A DNA stretch of 64,000 bases. Source: Hymenobacter sp. DG01. GTDB lineage: Bacteria; Bacteroidota; Bacteroidia; Cytophagales; Hymenobacteraceae. Below, one piece after another: positions 63,265 through 64,000 of the stretch. The notes beneath the pieces were generated by a model, which ran no database searches, had not been told where the DNA came from, and saw only the letters and a list, made by a program, of their open reading frames with translations. The DNA is taken from contig NZ_CP040936.1 of assembly GCF_006352025.1 (NCBI RefSeq), forward strand, positions 3,846,001 through 3,910,000, given 5' to 3'. The position numbers and the translations under genes were made by a program. Within the stretch, counting starts at the first letter, position 1. Each line of letters starts with the position of its first letter.

Positions 63265-64000
63265 TTAAATCTGGGGCGAGGTAGTGTTGGGCTCGGCGGG
63301 CTGGCGCTGCTTACCCGAAAGACCTTTGGCCTCAATAAAGATGCGCTTAAACTCCGGATACTGCGCCCGGATAGCGTCCTGAAGCTCGTCCACGGTTTTT
63401 TCCACCTCGCCGGCCGATAAGTGGTCGTGAAACTCTACATCCAGGGCCAGTACTACATCGTGGGGGCCCAGGTACATGGTAAGCGGGCGCCGCACCTGCT
63501 CCACGCCGCGCTGCTGCCGGGCCAGGGCCTCCAGGGCGTCGAGGGTTTCGGGCTCTACCCCTTCGCCTACCAGTAAGCCTTTGGTTTTGTAAATCAGGAA
63601 GATGGCTACCGACACCAGCAGCAGGCCAATGCAGATAGAGGCCGCCCCATCAAAGTACGGGTTGTTGAGCATGTGCCCAAAGTACACGCCGGCCAGGGCA
63701 ATAACGAGGCCTACCAGGGCGGCCAGGTCTTCCATCATGATGGCGAATACGGAGGGGTCCTTGCTGCGGCGCAGGGTAGCCCAGAAGCCCGCGTCGCCGC
63801 GGCTCTTGTTGAACTCCCGGAACGCCAGGAAAAACGAAATGCCCTCGAACAGCATCGACAGGCCCAGCACCCAGTAGTTCCAGGTGGCATCGGTGATGGG
63901 GGCCGGGTTTTTCAGGTGCTCCACCCCCTCGTAGAACGACATGCCGCCGCCTACCGAAAATACCAGGATGGCCACAATCAGGGACCAGAAGTACAACTCT
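63265..64000 (-). CDS. Cation diffusion facilitator transporter, 5' end outside window
   Basis: Zn/Fe-type efflux carrier, of which about 245 C-terminal residues are seen. The frame continues past base 64000, so the N-terminal part and start are missing. Membrane segments are visible at LIVAILVFSVGGGMSFYEG, NYWVLGLSMLFEGISFFLAF, VFAIMMEDLAALVGLVIALAGVYFG (metal Asp in EDLAALVG) and ASICIGLLLVSVAIFLIY. The cytoplasmic tail from about residue 150 has the CDF C-terminal fold (HDVVLALDVEFHDHLSAGEVEKTVDELQ). It ends 48 bases before the glycosidase gene on the same strand. Confidence 0.9.
   Translation of the reverse strand, partial: ELYFWSLIVAILVFSVGGGMSFYEGVEHLKNPAPITDATWNYWVLGLSMLFEGISFFLAFREFNKSRGDAGFWATLRRSKDPSVFAIMMEDLAALVGLVIALAGVYFGHMLNNPYFDGAASICIGLLLVSVAIFLIYKTKGLLVGEGVEPETLDALEALARQQRGVEQVRRPLTMYLGPHDVVLALDVEFHDHLSAGEVEKTVDELQDAIRAQYPEFKRIFIEAKGLSGKQRQPAEPNTTSPQI

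Overview
The window looks like a GC-rich member of the Bacteroidota, most likely a Hymenobacter-type bacterium (order Cytophagales). This is inferred from gene content: type IX secretion sorting tails, stand-alone TonB C-terminal proteins, lipoprotein-rich surface proteins, a class I HMG-CoA reductase, WG-repeat and M16-pair proteins, -7 boxes close to TAnnTTTG, and starts without a clear Shine-Dalgarno. It reads as ordinary chromosome. I found no tRNA, rRNA, CRISPR array, integrase, transposase or phage gene.

Layout. 1-4.7 kb: molybdenum-cofactor genes (end of moaE, mobA-like, moaC, moeA) with an rtcB RNA ligase inserted among them. 4.8-7.3 kb: a hybrid sensor kinase. 7.7-9.5 kb: a STAS-like protein and a compact pair made of an MNIO (DUF692) enzyme and a small lipoprotein-like peptide ending in CPGCGLG, the best candidate here for an undescribed peptide-modification system. 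9.7-11.8 kb: a zinc-ribbon protein and an OFA-type MFS transporter with its 51-residue small subunit. 12.2-16 kb: cell-wall amidase, lipoprotein, TonB-like and TPR proteins. 16-21 kb: metF and metH, with a SAM-I riboswitch upstream of metH. 21-31 kb: an old-yellow-enzyme reductase, an M16 protease pair, catalase divergent from oxyR with a consensus OxyR site between them, a TlpA-like thioredoxin and a pullulanase. 31-40.8 kb: patatin/outer-membrane protein, DUF486 protein, phospholipase C/P1-nuclease-like protein, lipoprotein, def, ruvX, S41 protease, transglutaminase. 41-49 kb: homogentisate dioxygenase, lipoprotein, HMG-CoA reductase, two TonB-like paralogues, WG-repeat protein, PhyH dioxygenase and an SDR. 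49-64 kb: PAP2-like protein, M20 hydrolase, ATP-grasp protein, SDR, a large secreted M4 protease, barrel and TPR proteins, esterase, ogt, a PA14/ricin sorting-tail protein, and a PLD / glycosidase / cation-efflux row running off the right edge.

Intergenic space carries two kinds of structure: ordinary hairpin terminators, and a dispersed family of inverted-repeat elements whose arms are built from GGTGA-type words. These arms abut or overlap stop and start codons of neighbouring genes. At least four elements share a core reading roughly CTACCCCCTTnAAAC, three of them followed by an AAGCCCTT hairpin.

Functional links: metH and metF form the methionine branch under SAM control; katA-type catalase and oxyR form a peroxide-response pair, with the thioredoxin next door; moaE/mobA/moaC/moeA make and nucleotide-modify molybdopterin. 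All assignments come from reading motifs and context; no database search was possible.
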